A stretch of DNA of 64,000 nt, taken from the NCBI GenBank assembly GCA_963920705.1, contig OY987231.1, positions 16,531,024-16,595,023 on the forward strand, read 5' to 3'. Position 1 is the first letter of the stretch, and each line of letters opens with the position of its first letter. The notes beneath the pieces are model-generated. The model ran no database searches. It saw only the letters and a list, made by a program, of their open reading frames with translations, and had not been told where the DNA came from. Source of the DNA: Odiellus spinosus (taxonomy: Eukaryota; Arthropoda; Arachnida; Opiliones; Phalangiidae). Shown piece by piece: positions 47,045 through 59,251 of the stretch. A program made the position numbers and the translations under genes.

Positions 47045-47382
47045 CAGAAGCCGATGAAACCCTCCTTTGAAGTCTACTACTCCAATGTTCCATATAGCGC
47101 TCCTCTCTGTATGGGTAAAATTCACAATTTTACGAGTTAGAAGGGGTCCTACTTCATCCCCCCCTGTCTATGGAAAATTGGAAATTCTCTCTCTCCACAA
47201 ACGACGACGTTTTTTGGACGAACTCCAAGGCTGCTAGAGATATTCGCTCAACGAGCTCCCGCTCCGAAAACGTCTACCGTTAGGAGGCGTACGAATCGCG
47301 CCTTTTGAGAATAACCCATACAGAGAGGGGTAGACAAGACCCGGGAGTAATAGACTTCAAAGGAGGGTTTCATCGGCTTCTG
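47045..47382 (+). mobile_element. Family B MITE, copy 1 (338 bp, perfect 7 bp TSD)
   Basis: It starts CAGAAGCCGATGAAACCCTC and ends with the inverse; terminal repeats are about 39 bp with one mismatch. Subterminal CTCCTCTCTGTATGGGT words also recur inverted. It is flanked by ATAGGGG at 47038-47044 and 47383-47389, exact. Frames across it are artefacts of the repeat. The copy at 49480 has the same orientation; those at 57193 and 58908 are inverted. Confidence 0.95.
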
Positions 47383-47389
47383 ATAGGGG

Positions 47390-48221
47390 TTATGTGGTAA
47401 ATTAATAATTCTTTGTATATTATGAATGTTTCTATAATTTCTAATCTGATTTATCACGAATTAAAATTATTTACGTTAATTTACCAGTATTGCTTATATG
47501 TACAATATTCACAAAATTTGTATTTTCGCAATCCCGGTTTGACCAATCAGGGATCCACATTTTAATCTTAAACTCAGCTAAGCCTAACTCTCGAGTAAGT
47601 GTTAGAAGTTTATTCTTGGTTTAGATCTGTCCGGTGATAAGAAATAGATTGAAAATAACACGACATAACTTTTCACTTCATCTTCCCCTTACGACGCTAT
47701 AGAAGGAGGGATATATAGAAAAATCTCCCCTTCAAGAAGAGGGATAAAAAAATACCCCTTTTGCTAGCTTCGTGCAGCTCCCAGGGTGGTACTGTCCTTC
47801 GCGAGCTTGGAATAACCTCGTTTTATAACAGGAAAAAAAGCTTTTTTTAGCTTTAAAAGAAGCGCTTTTGAGACTGCGAAAAACTATAGTGGAAAGAATA
47901 TAGGCTTAGTGACCTGATCAGAGATTCAGTAGTAAGGATGGCGCCGATTTTTGGTAAAGTTTTTCTACTTAAGAAAAGCATCGCGCTGGGTACAGGGAAG
48001 TTTGCCAGAAAAAAAAGGGAACGCTGGTAGAAGTACCCAGTTGGGGGGAAGAAAAGAAGAGTTAAGAAAAGAAAATTGAATTAGAACCACCAGTTTTGTC
48101 CCCACCCCCTTCTACATTTCGTCCACCACTCTTAAAGTGAGGCTATCATGGATTTTTCATCAGTTCCAAATAGAGTTTGAGTAACATTTCTGGGAAGATC
48201 GTTAACAAAATTATTATTATT
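47390..48221. other. Non-coding stretch
   Basis: No gene seen between a family B MITE and a family D fragment. Confidence 0.45.
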
Positions 48222-48462
48222 ATTCATACTAGGCCTTGGAATGGATTTAAACCGTTTCAAAACGATTCGTTGGAGTCGTGTGAACTCCCGGGAAACTGCT
48301 TCGGGAACCAGTTTCATACCGATTCGGTTTCAACAACCGATAGATGAAGTTACAATAAATCGATTTATAAAGTTAACGCTTAAAATCATTCCTGGCGATT
48401 CGAACATCGGTTTGATTTTACCGTTTCAAATTGATTAGGAAATGTTAGTGTGTCCGTAGCTA
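48222..48462 (+). mobile_element. Family D MITE, copy 2 (left end lost)
   Basis: Begins abruptly with ATTCATACTAGGCCTTGGAA next to a (TTA)n tract and ends GTTAGTGTGTCCGTAGCTA. Between these, words such as ACCGATTCGGTTTCAACAAC and TCCTGGCGATTCGAACATCG match the copies at 14411 and 60014. The outermost left terminal repeat is missing. Confidence 0.75.
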
Positions 48463-49472
48463 TTTAAAAAGTACTGCAACAGTAAAAATATTTTATAATA
48501 TCCGTCTTGGAACTCTATTTAAATTTTCCCTGCAATACTAGTACGTCATCAGTATATGGTCCTTGTGGCTATATTTTTAAGCCTTCAGTTGATTCTAGCA
48601 CGTTCTAACACGTGATCTTACTCGCAATCTTTATCGTGAATGTGCTTAATACAGAAACTACTTGACTTTCATTCGATAATTTTCATTAATTACCTTTCAG
48701 ATTCATTCTACATCATCAATCGGAATAAATAAATCTATTAATTTTTGTCAATTTAATTTTGAAGGGGTGTAAAATTATGATTATGGGTTTTTAATAGTAT
48801 GAAAAGGCTAAAAATATTACTCGTCAGGCATCAAAACAAATTGTCATATCCTCACTTTAAATATTTGGTGAAAATGAAAAGAATATTATTTCTAATCTAT
48901 ATCTTATTCATTAAAAGAAAGTCTTGCTAATTATGAGGATTAATTAAGACATTATGCTTAACTTGGTTAATTATTGGTTGGAATATGTTTCTTATATGGA
49001 TAAGAAACTGAATCAAATTTAAAATAAATTTAAATATTTTAATATACGGTTGGAGTAACGTGGTGTCAATATAGGTCATAATTAAAAGGTAAATTTTCGA
49101 TTTATTTCTCTTTACATCATCCCTTTAACTGCAATTGGAGAAGTAAAGGAGGTCACTAGAACGCTACATGGCTATAAGCTTACTCTCTCTCTTTCTCTCC
49201 ACCCCTTTCGATCTGAGGAGTCGAAATCGCGTATACCGCTATCGATAGATTTTCAAAAACGATAAAGAGATTTCGATCAAGCTGAGTTGGCACCGTATAT
49301 AGAGCACCGCAACCATCCAACGGAAGGACGCGATTGGTCCGGATAAAGTTATACCATGGAGGGTTTATCAATGGAGACGTTATTATCATCAATTTGGTTT
49401 CTCAACACAAATGATCGAAAGATAAATGGTTATGCGTAGAATTTTTGAAAAATGTCTAAAATTATAATATGA
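48463..49472. other. Non-coding stretch
   Basis: No gene seen. A short (CT)n tract lies near 49182-49198. Confidence 0.45.
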
Positions 49473-49479
49473 ATTAGGG

Positions 49480-49814
49480 CAGAAGTAGATGAAACCCTCC
49501 TTTGAAGTCTACTACTCTAATGTTCAATATAGCGCTCCTCTCTGTATGGGTAAAATTCCTAATTTTACGAGATCGGAGGGGCCCTACTTCATCCCCCCTG
49601 TCTACGGAAAATTGGAGATTCTCTCTCTCCACAAACGACAACGTTTTTTTGAAGAACTCCAAGGCTGCTAGAGATATTCGCTCGACGAACTCCCGCTCCG
49701 AAAATATCTACCGTTAGGAGGCGTACGAATCGCGCTTTTTGAAACTAACCCATACAGAGGGGTAAACAAGACCCGGGAGTAATAGACTTCAAAGGAGGGT
49801 TTCATTGGCTTCTG
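49480..49814 (+). mobile_element. Family B MITE, copy 2 (335 bp, perfect 7 bp TSD)
   Basis: Same orientation and structure as the copy at 47045. Flanked by ATTAGGG at 49473-49479 and 49815-49821, exact. The left terminus carries substitutions (CAGAAGTAGATG), so it is slightly older or mutated. Confidence 0.94.
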
Positions 49815-49821
49815 ATTAGGG

Positions 49822-52800
49822 TGATTTTTGATATCGGTTTTGTAATGAAATAATTGTATTCCCAAGACCTTTGAAGGAAGCCTGAATGTTTTAAAATATC
49901 TTAGAACTGTATTACTGTTTTGTCAACAAAATAGAGCTTTTGATTTTTCCTTGAGGCTTCCCTTTAAATATACATTTTCAAGCTTTTGATATTTCTTTTA
50001 GAATTTCATCTTGTTTCAACAATACTGTTTTTCCTGAAACAAAACCTTTACAGTTAGTTTACAACCATCGGGAGATGGGTTAACGTTATGTGTGTTGCAA
50101 ATTTCTTCGCATATATCTCGAAGGCTTAATTCCCCTATAATCTGACACCCGAAAAAAAAAAAGGACACTGCGCAGATGACACAAAAATTTCGCCTAGATT
50201 TTAGGTTAGCCTGGTGCAGCTGCCGAAATAGTTTTTGAATAGTTTTTTTTTGTGAATTGATTCTGGCTACGAAGGCCAAACTCTGGATATTATATCGAGA
50301 TTTCTTTCAAGCCCTCTCTTCGTCTCTCTCGCCAACGCGGACACGGACCCGACTCTCAACCGCACCAACAAAAGACAGTCATTAGTTACAGATTTTCCAA
50401 CTTTCTTTTCATCTTTTCCGTCGCTTTTATTCCCGTATTTTTCCTCCTCGTCGTAATTTTGGAGCAACTTTCTTCCTTCCCCTTTCAATTTTTTTTTATT
50501 ACGAATAAAGAAATTTCTTCTGCGGATGATTCTTATTCAGTTTTTCAATAGAGAACCCTTATTCATTACGGAATTAATTAAAAAAAAGATGAATTCAGAT
50601 TTTCTTTTCCTCTATTTTTGCTCTTACTCGTGGGCTATTATAGACCACGTGGCCTATTTTCAGAAGTTACTTTTATTATCAATATTGAAATCAAAAGAAT
50701 TGAAAGGGAATATAACACCTAAGTTTTTATAAGGTTTTTTCAACTCTAAGAATTTCAGCGCTCGTTATAGTGACCTTTGTTGGCCGAATCTTCTAAAAAA
50801 TTAAGGGGGTTTTGGGTTCTTTCGTAAATAAATTATTTTAGAGCAGCCAAATTAATTAATATAAGACAATAATAATCGTGATAAATTGCACCAAATGTAA
50901 ATTTTGTACTAAAAATAATTTTTCTACCACAGGTATCCTTATCTGGACTTTTTTCTAACGCAGGTACCCATAAGAATATCTGAACTTTGCCCCTTGTATG
51001 CTAGCTTTGTCATAAACGTCACTGTGCGAAGGATAGAACACTTTTACAGGCGCCAATAAGAAAAGCTTTAGAATGCTGACAATTAGATTAGCGTTTTTGG
51101 TTAATTAACAGGATATTGTGATGAACTAATGAATGAATAATCTACTCATTAATATGAAAGTTACAAAATTATCCGTTTTTATAACACTTTAAACGTTCGT
51201 ATCTTCGGGTAAACCCTATCCCACATCCAATTATCTGACCATAAAAGTAGCCTTTTTTCAATTTAGTTACAAACAATCGGAATATTTGTGAAAATATATA
51301 TGAATAACTGAAGTTAATTGATATTTGATAACACGTCATTTTAAATGATACCTGTCCTTTAAAGTTAAAATCGGTCGATCGAAAAGTTTGGTGAATTTAA
51401 ATAAATTAAAAGAGACAGTATTTTAATCCACTTTGTTCCGAATTAAATTAGACACAGCGCAGTAATCCGCCTAAGCTTAACCTAGCTATACACGAACTGT
51501 TACAATTTTTTTTTTTTTTTTTTTCTCTTCTCCACTAAACCAGACTGTTTATTTAAAACCTACGGAATTTGAAGGGTGGAAGTTTTAAGCCCAATGGAGA
51601 CATTGAGAGTTAAGCCACATCGCAAAATCCCCCACTGGCTGCGGAACGGCGAGAATCTGAATTTAAAATCGATTTATTTAACATTCCACATCGGGAGATT
51701 CGAAATCCGAAAAAAGGGGATTTCTCTTTCTCGGTGAACTTCCTTTTAGCCGTTTCGAGCTTCTCAACACCGTGTACTTTTTTGTTTAGGACAGTTTGCA
51801 AAATAGCCAAAGAAGAGGCGGATTTATACGCCGTATTAAAGTATATACGCTTAAAAAATAGTTTACGCAAATTACTAACGAATAGAAGTGTAAATATAGG
51901 AACCCTACATTTATTCAAAGAAAAATCACTGTACTAGAGAGGAAATGTTCGCCAAAATCTTAAACTTTTTCCCTGCTGGAAAGTGATATGGGCCGAAGTC
52001 ATGACGGAAGCAGTTTTTTTAGTCGGGGTCTTATGTAGACTGGAAAATATTCAAAATAGTTCAAAGGTTATATATTTAGCAATATATTATGTATATATAA
52101 ATTTAGACAGGAGCAGTTCGATCAGGATTAAATTATGTTGAAATCATTTTAACACGATAAAGTAATTCGATCAAAAGAAAACTAATAAATCTATATAAAA
52201 AAGTAAATATAAATTTGGGACAATCATATTATTTCAGCCTTCAGCAGCTCTTGTAATGTCAATTTTTAGCTCCAAGTTTCCCTTTAAACCTTCTTCGATA
52301 ATCTCCTATATTATAAAGATCAAAATTAGACTCAATATCAAAACGTAATTACAGCAAGTACATAGCTAGGTTTAGATTTATCTCCTATGTTTGGTTTTGT
52401 TAGGGATACAAGCGAGCCTAACATTATATCTGCTAAAACGCAATGATAATTTCGTACACGGGAGAGGGGGTGTGGTGGAGGACATTCGTCGAAACTACTT
52501 CCGCGTTTTTACATTAGGGTTAACGTCTAGTTTATTCATGCCCAGGCTTAATCAATCAGGGGTAGTGTACATTATAGCGGTATAAAGGGGTGGCCGGCAG
52601 GCGGTACGCCGAAGAAATTCAGCCCTCCTCATTATTCCAATCACGCTAACGAAATTAAGCCAATAATGAAAGAATATATATAAAAGAAACCAACGCCTCT
52701 CCCGTCCCAAGCACCATTCCTTACTCATTTTATTTAACGAGAAAAGATTAAATTAATCGCCAAGCGTTCGAGAAAACGTGTGTGCCTTGAACGTGCTTCT

Positions 52801-54548
52801 TCAAAACTGCTTCAGAAAGAACGTAAAAAAAAAAATCGACGCCTTATAAGACCACCCACCAATTTTCCAATTCGACTAATTAAAGGTTCCGTTCAGAGGG
52901 GAAAAGTAAAAAAACTCTAGGTAATAATACGTTAAGGTTTTAGTTATAAGAATATATATGAAAGAAAGGTTGATGTATTAATTATATAATTTTAAAGAGT
53001 GCTATTGGCATCCATAACAGAAGAGTTTCGTTTGTCAGAGCTCAGAAATATAAACTGCTAATTAAATCAATTTTACGCCTATCAGAACCCAGATTAATAA
53101 TGAATCGCATATTTGTTAAGAGGTTGTATTAACATTTAAGCTTGAAAGAAAGTTTCAGTAATTAAGTTTTTAAAATTAATTTAACAGGCTCATGAATTGT
53201 TTAAAGGGAAACTTGGTTGCCAAAAAACGGATTCCAGAATTTTTTCACAATTTTTAGACACGTTTTAGGTGTCTTGGAATGGTGATTCTGAAAATAAATT
53301 CAAAAGCTGTTTCATTTTTAGATCCAAGTTTCCTTTAATATTAGAAAAGGAGGAGAGGTAAGACACTAAGCTATGGAATCATGGATTAATTATGAATCGT
53401 CCATTTGGGCCTGATCCTTTGTAAAAACAAAAATAGTTTAAATTGTGTTTCGAAATATCAAAAGAAATTTAAAGATCTTTAACAAATCTAACCAAAAACT
53501 CGTGACAAATGCATTGCAAACTAAAAATATTCCGATATATCATAAATATTAAAATATTGAAAATCCATGTAATACAGGATAACTCGAAAGAAACTGATAT
53601 TTTTCCCTTGTCATTTTAAGTTTCTAGGTACTGGTTTTGTCGCGTGTTAAGCTTGCATATTATATAACTTATTCCGAAAGTTGCCTTAACAGAGAATCAG
53701 TCTGGATAAGTTAAATTTTGAGTACCATTTAGGTTCTTATTTATTGAAAGTCTCCAGGCAGTCTGAAACTCGATTCAATTGATCGACCTAATTGCGGCTT
53801 TACCGAAAATAAAAATCGATAACTCGATTTTCAAAACGGATTTTTAAATTTGTCGCGAAAGAACCCTCCTGCAGCATGGTTCGCGACTTCTAAACTATGG
53901 CAGCTCAATCTCAAATTACTAAGCCTTGGTCATAAGTTAAGCCTAATTTTAGACTTTATTTTTCTATGCCAAGCTTCAATGATGATTTATGGAATACAAA
54001 TAAGGATTTTTAGAGACAGAAGGGTATTACGTCGCGTCAAAGGACAAAAAGATGAAGTGTTTCTTATCGAGGAATCGAGAAAACTGGAAATAATATATAT
54101 ATTTAAAGGATAAGTCGTGGGAAAATTTAGGTCTTCCAGAAAATTATTTAATTGATGTTTAAAATTATTAAGTTTTCACCAGCAACTTTTAAATCCATAT
54201 TTTCTAGAATTTCGATATTTTCCTTAGACTTTCCCTTTAATAGAAGAGAATAATTTTTAACATTAAATTAGGCGACCCAAATGGCCTATTTGTCTTGGAC
54301 CATAACGTAATACGTATCATACATAAGAAGAAAATGAACGAAATAAAAGCTACCAATTTGGCAAAATCAGTTTTCTCAGTTTGGTTATAGACCGTTGGAA
54401 AAATTATTATTAGAGCCAATCCGTTAGCAAAAATGATCAGCCTTCGAAAGACTTATACGATGCGGTACTTTAGCGTCCAAAAGGAAGAGTGAAAAGGACG
54501 GAGAATCAAAGTTATTAAAATTTTCTCTGATTATTCGAAGCTTTTTCT
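49822..54548. other. Non-coding stretch, one possible exon fragment
   Basis: No convincing gene. The minus strand at 50016-50276 holds an 86-codon open frame without an ATG (..NSQKKTIQKLFRQLHQANLK..). Inside it is a polypyrimidine-CAG before LSLRDICEEICNTHNV, which could be an internal exon or a decayed transposon gene, but I recognise no family. Near 51025-51060 CGAAGGATAGAACACTTTTA resembles CGAAGGCTGAAACATTTCTA near 63217, a dispersed short repeat. Confidence 0.35.
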
Positions 54549-55095
54549 AATTGACGGCGTAGTGGTACCTGACTTTTCCAGGTTTTCCCTAACCATTTCT
54601 CGACACGTAACGAAAACCAGCCGTTACACGCACTAGTGGAAACTATGCTTTACAGAGAAACAAAGTTTCATTACAAAATTCCTCGACTTTTCCCTGGATT
54701 TTTAAATTTTCCGACTTTTTTCGACCTTTTGGCCCAATTTTTAAGTTCCATGAATTTTCCATAAACTTCAGGCATATTTTTTATTTTTAAATCCTCTGAC
54801 TTTCCCTTGACCTTTGGCCCAATTTTTAAATTCCCTGACTTTTCCTTAAACTGTAGCCCTATTTGTTAAATTACATGACTTTCTCCTGACCTTTTGAACC
54901 AATTTTTAAATCCCATGACTTTCCCCTAACCTTTTGGACCAATTTATAAATTCCTTGACCTTTTTCACCAATTTTTAAATTCTTTGACCTTTTTCTCCAA
55001 TTTTTAAATTCCTTGACCTTTCTCTCAAATTTTTAAATTCCTTGACCTTTTTCTCCAATTTTTAAATACCCTGACGTTTTCCAGATTTCCCCTAA
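54549..55095 (+). repeat. Degenerate CCTGACTTTT-rich repeat block
   Basis: Words such as CCTGACTTTTCCAGGTTTTC, AATTTTTAAATTCC and TTGACCTTTTTCTCC recur throughout. At 54950-55070 a unit of about 29-30 bp (TTGACCTTTTTCTCCAATTT plus TTAAATTCC) is repeated about four times. The vocabulary resembles the transposon-like part of the 158 bp satellite and its right arm (8340-8481), so it may be a relative of that element. Confidence 0.7.
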
Positions 55096-55690
55096 CGTGG
55101 ATAATATAAGAGCTAAGAATCATAGGCGATAAAAAGCGTTGTAACTCTTTTTCATACCTCCTTTAACAGCAAAGACGGATGAAAGTTAGAGCCATTTCTA
55201 CAACAGAGCTCAGTTATATTTTCAGAGAGGATATTTTTTTATATAAAAGTACTCGGAAGTGTATCAAAGAGTCGCGGTAGAATTTATGAGCGTGCTTTAT
55301 ATGATCCCTAGATTTACGACGAAAAGAGGGTCAAACATTTTTTTTAAAAAATTATATATAGTGAACTTCCAGATATAAATAACGAAACCAAAGTCTTACA
55401 AGGGGAACGTCTTCAAACAACAAAGTAATATCTTACAGCATACTCTTCACTGGTTTCTTTTCATAAATAGAAAAAGTACCAACTAACTCGGTTAGGTTAT
55501 AAACACAGAAATATAAAGTATACGATTATGAGAAAAGTTTATTTAAGCTGAGATAATGTTTACGCTCGATTAAGACTAGATATTAAAAAAAAAAAATGCA
55601 TGATATATTGACTAATTACACAAATAGTGTGGAGTATTTTAACGAGAACTTAATTAAACTTTAAATATTTTATTTAAAAATGTAAAAAGC
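55096..55690. other. Non-coding AT-rich stretch
   Basis: Nothing gene-like is seen. Confidence 0.5.
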
Positions 55691-55696
55691 TTCTTA

Positions 55697-56191
55697 CAGG
55701 GCTCCCAGCGCATAGCCCAGAAAATATTATAGGTATTATAGGTTTTAAAAGCCAAAAATATAGGTAATTTATAGGTCCAAAAATATCAATTTATAGGACT
55801 TTTTATAGGTTTTTAGTTTCGAAAAATAGGGGTTTTATAGGTAGGTTTCGCTGATATGTAATGCAATATAGATTCTATAGCCTATAGACCTGTCCCTCTG
55901 CCTTTCTTTGGCACTACTAGCTACTCACGCCCACTCTCGACAGTCTACCTAACCCCTAAAAAAATAGAGTAATAATTACCAGTGACCTAGGAGAGGAAAC
56001 CTTGCACTTTTTCAAGCAAAAGTATAATTTTTATAGTTATATAGATCATTCTTTTCGAATTTTATCACCTAAATTGAACAAATTCCCCAAAAAATAGGTA
56101 TTATAGGTTAAAAAGTGAAATTATAGGTTTTTATAGGATCACTTCAGAATAATAGGTAATTATAGGTATTATAGGTGGTCTGGGAGCCCTG
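55697..56191. mobile_element. Non-autonomous element with CAGGGCTCCCAG ends (495 bp)
   Basis: CAGGGCTCCCAG at 55697 is inverted as CTGGGAGCCCTG ending at 56191. It is directly flanked by TTCTTA on both sides (55691-55696 and 56192-56197), a 6 bp duplication. Near both ends the interior is crowded with the word TATAGGT in runs such as ATTATAGGTATTATAGGT. No protein is encoded. The 6 bp duplication would not fit a standard hAT (8 bp); the superfamily is left open. Confidence 0.8.
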
Positions 56192-56260
56192 TTCTTACTA
56201 TAGCCAAAAGTTCATAGCTTATTCAGGAAAAGTAATTAACTTAACATATATATGAATAAC

Positions 56261-56320
56261 AAAACCTGGCGTTCATAAGCGTCCACTAACGGTAAACAGT
56301 GGCAAAATTAGGAACTAACA
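56261..56320 (+). mobile_element. Family C fragment, copy 3 (one arm)
   Basis: ACCTGGCGTTCATAAGCGTC..AACGGTAAACAGTGGCAAAA..GGAACTAAC matches the left arm of the copy at 27935. No inverted partner is seen nearby, so it is a solo arm. Confidence 0.65.
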
Positions 56321-57185
56321 AAACCTGATGCGTGATTGCTAGATAAAACAATCAAGAAAGAGATTTAGAGCGATTGAAAGAGTGTTGCGCAGTTTTGATT
56401 TTATTAAGTCAAATGCGGAGCGTCTTTTGATAGGTCGGAGGATCTTCTTTTAATTGAATATGACAAAAGCAGAAGGATTTTTTGTAAACTTCCTAAATGT
56501 TTCACTATATACACAAATGAATCTTAATTTTAGAAGATGAATCAATTCTTTTCCCTTTTCACCCTCACTTTAAAGATATTAGCGTCAGAATGTGTTGAGC
56601 TTACTACTGCAATAACAATCTCACGCTAAAATCCAATTTGCACGCGCGATGAATAACTGATAGTTTATCACGATTCTTCACGCTTATAACGGCGTAAATC
56701 GAAAAACTAAATATTGATCTATTTTCGAAAATGGCCCTAAAAATGGATTTTATATTGTAAATGTACTAAAAATGTTATCTCCTTTTCGCTGTAAAACTAA
56801 AAAAACGAATAAAATTTTATTAAATTAAAATATATTTCACCAACTATTTTAATATTTAAGTCTGAGAATTAAGATTAATTTTAACCGAATCTTCTTTTCA
56901 TGGGAGGAGGGTCTGTATTTGAATTATATGTTACAATTAAAGCTGTCTTTAGGAGATATATTTGGTTTAATTAAACCATTTCACGTGTTTCATGAAACGT
57001 GAGATATTTTTTAAGTTTCATGGACTATATTTCATAAGATATTTTATGGGTTGACAGATTATTTTCCGTGATATAATTAACCATGAGATCTTTTATTCTA
57101 AACTTCTGGGGTTAAAATGTATAACCGTTGCGTTGCCTAAAAGCTATTTTTCCACCAGATCTGTCTGTTGTTGTTGTAAAGATTA
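56321..57185. other. Non-coding stretch
   Basis: AT-rich; no gene seen. Confidence 0.5.
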
Positions 57186-57192
57186 GTTTTGG

Positions 57193-57528
57193 CAGAAGCC
57201 GATGAAACCCTCCTTTGAAGTCTATTACTCCCGGGTCTTGTCTACCCCTCTCTGTATGGGTTATTCTCAAAAGGCGCGATCCGTACGCCTCCTAACGGTA
57301 GATGTTTTCGGAGCGGGAGCTCGTCGAGCGAATATCTCTAGCAACCTTGGAGTTCGTCCAAAAAAGTCGTCGTTTGTGGAGAGAGAGAATTTCCAATTTT
57401 CAGTAGACAGGGGGGATGAAGTAGGACCCCTTCTAACTCGTAAAATTGGGAATTTTACCCATACAGAGAGGAGCGCTATATGGAACATTGGAGTAGTAGA
57501 CTTCAAAGGAGGGTTTCATCGGCTTCTG
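57193..57528 (-). mobile_element. Family B MITE, copy 3 (336 bp, perfect 7 bp TSD)
   Basis: Inverted relative to the copies at 47045 and 49480. Flanked by GTTTTGG at 57186-57192 and 57529-57535, exact. A 134-codon frame runs through it but is simply a translation of the MITE; the same frame type occurs in copy 4. Confidence 0.95.
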
Positions 57529-57535
57529 GTTTTGG

Positions 57536-58900
57536 TGATGTCTATAGATAAATTTCCAATTCCAAGAGCTATTTTAAACGCATTTATAGTAGGGGTTAAA
57601 AGTTAATTTTACATACGTTAGATATTTATCGCTTTAAAAACTAGTTTTCTGCGAGACAATGTTTTACGTATGTCTGTGAAACTCTAGATTTCGGTAATCC
57701 ATGGTCCATTTTTCAATAAACAATTCAAAAACGTTGTTTCCCTCGTAAATATAAATAGTTAAACAGTGGGAGGAGCTCGATACTATTAAGGTTATCAAAA
57801 TCATATTATTTAACAAATATATAAAAAACATGATAATAAAAAACGCAAAGTCAAGAAAAAAAAATGTGAAAATATTCGCATTCCGAAAATGGTGCAAAAG
57901 CGATTTGGAAAGGCTCCTAATGGACCCAACGCTGGTATGAAAGCCAAAGAGGGAAAGGGGGAAGGTTATTACGGGGACACGAGATTCTCCGACGCTGAAA
58001 AGGGTTACTATGACAACCGGCAATGACTCTCCGCTTGACCCATTAAAAGTTACCAGGGAGGAAAGAGTCCTCCATACTCCGCCGGGGATTCTGGGTTCTC
58101 CCGAAGAGGGAAGAAACATCACGTGACATAAGAGGACTGGCTATCGGAAGGGCCGCGTTCTAAGCGTCGTTTTCTCGTCAATATTTCAACGGCTAAAGCC
58201 GGGTATGTAAATATTTATCGCCCGCTTAGTTACGGAGTGGCGATAAAAGTTAAAGAAAATATCCTCCGCGCCTTAAAGGGGACTTCCACGAGGGATCGCT
58301 TTTAAAATCGGAAACCGCGGCGAACCGGGGGCCAAAGGGGTTTTAGAACAATGTTTGGGGAGATTAAAAGATCAAAGAGACGACGCCTCTTTTCCACCGA
58401 ACCGCGTTTCATCCAGCCTCTATCGTTTCCTGACAAAACTGATTAACTTAGAATTTTATTATACCGAATATTCGATACATTCTATTAAATTGAAACGGAG
58501 AGGTTGAGTAAATTTAATAAGTTTAGAAGCGAAATTGCGGTATACTTAGTTAACTTAAGGGTACATGTAATATATTTTGATAATTTTATTAAATTAAACA
58601 CGTAGGCGTGTAAAAAACTGATGGGAACGTTTTAATCTATACGGGCAAGCTTTGGTTCCTTGAAAAAACTGTACAAATTAATCATTTAGTTCAAGATAAA
58701 AATAGAAGAAAGATATTAATAACAAGAATTAATTATAAAATTCGAAACGGACACTTTCTTTATTTTGGTTTTAAATTTAATTGAAATTTGAATTCTAGTA
58801 GCCATTTTAGATGGTATTAACTGAAGAAATGGTTTCAAATAATCAATTTCACTACAGTAGATAATATATTCTTGTATGAACAGTTTTATTAAAGCTCTCA
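57536..58900. other. Non-coding stretch
   Basis: One 151-codon minus-strand frame (ATG at 58119, ending 57664) has a Ser-rich first half and a hydrophobic Phe/Ile-rich second half, with no recognisable family and no similar neighbour. I treat it as chance. Confidence 0.4.
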
Positions 58901-58907
58901 CTCTTAT

Positions 58908-59244
58908 CAGAAGCCGATGAAACCCTCCTTTGAAGTCTATTACTCCCGGGTCTTGTCTACTCCTCTCTGTAAGGGTTATTCTCAAAAGGCGCGATTCGTA
59001 CGCCTCCTAACGGTAGATGTTTTCGGAGCGGGAGCTCGTCGAGCGAATATCTCTAGCAACCTTGGAGTTCGTCCAAAAAACGTCGTCGTTTGTGGAGAGA
59101 GAGAATTTCCAATTTTCCGTAGACAGGGGGGATGAAGTAGGACCCCTTCTAACTCGTAAAATTGGGAATTTTACCCATACAGAGAGGAGCGCTATATGGA
59201 ACATTGGAGTAGTAGACTTCAAAGGAGGGTTTCATCGGCTTCTG
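58908..59244 (-). mobile_element. Family B MITE, copy 4 (337 bp, perfect 7 bp TSD)
   Basis: Same orientation as the copy at 57193, about 1.4 kb away. Flanked by CTCTTAT at 58901-58907 and 59245-59251, exact. Independent target duplications show that copies 3 and 4 are separate insertions and not a segmental duplication. Confidence 0.95.
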
Positions 59245-59251
59245 CTCTTAT

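Noticed and set aside
57202-57606. 134-codon open frame starting MKPSFEVYYS
   Set aside because: It is a translation of the family B MITE; the same reading appears at every copy.
57664-58122. Minus-strand open frame of about 152 codons
   Set aside because: First codon is GTG; from the first ATG it has no motif, and the hydrophobic second half comes from AT-rich DNA.
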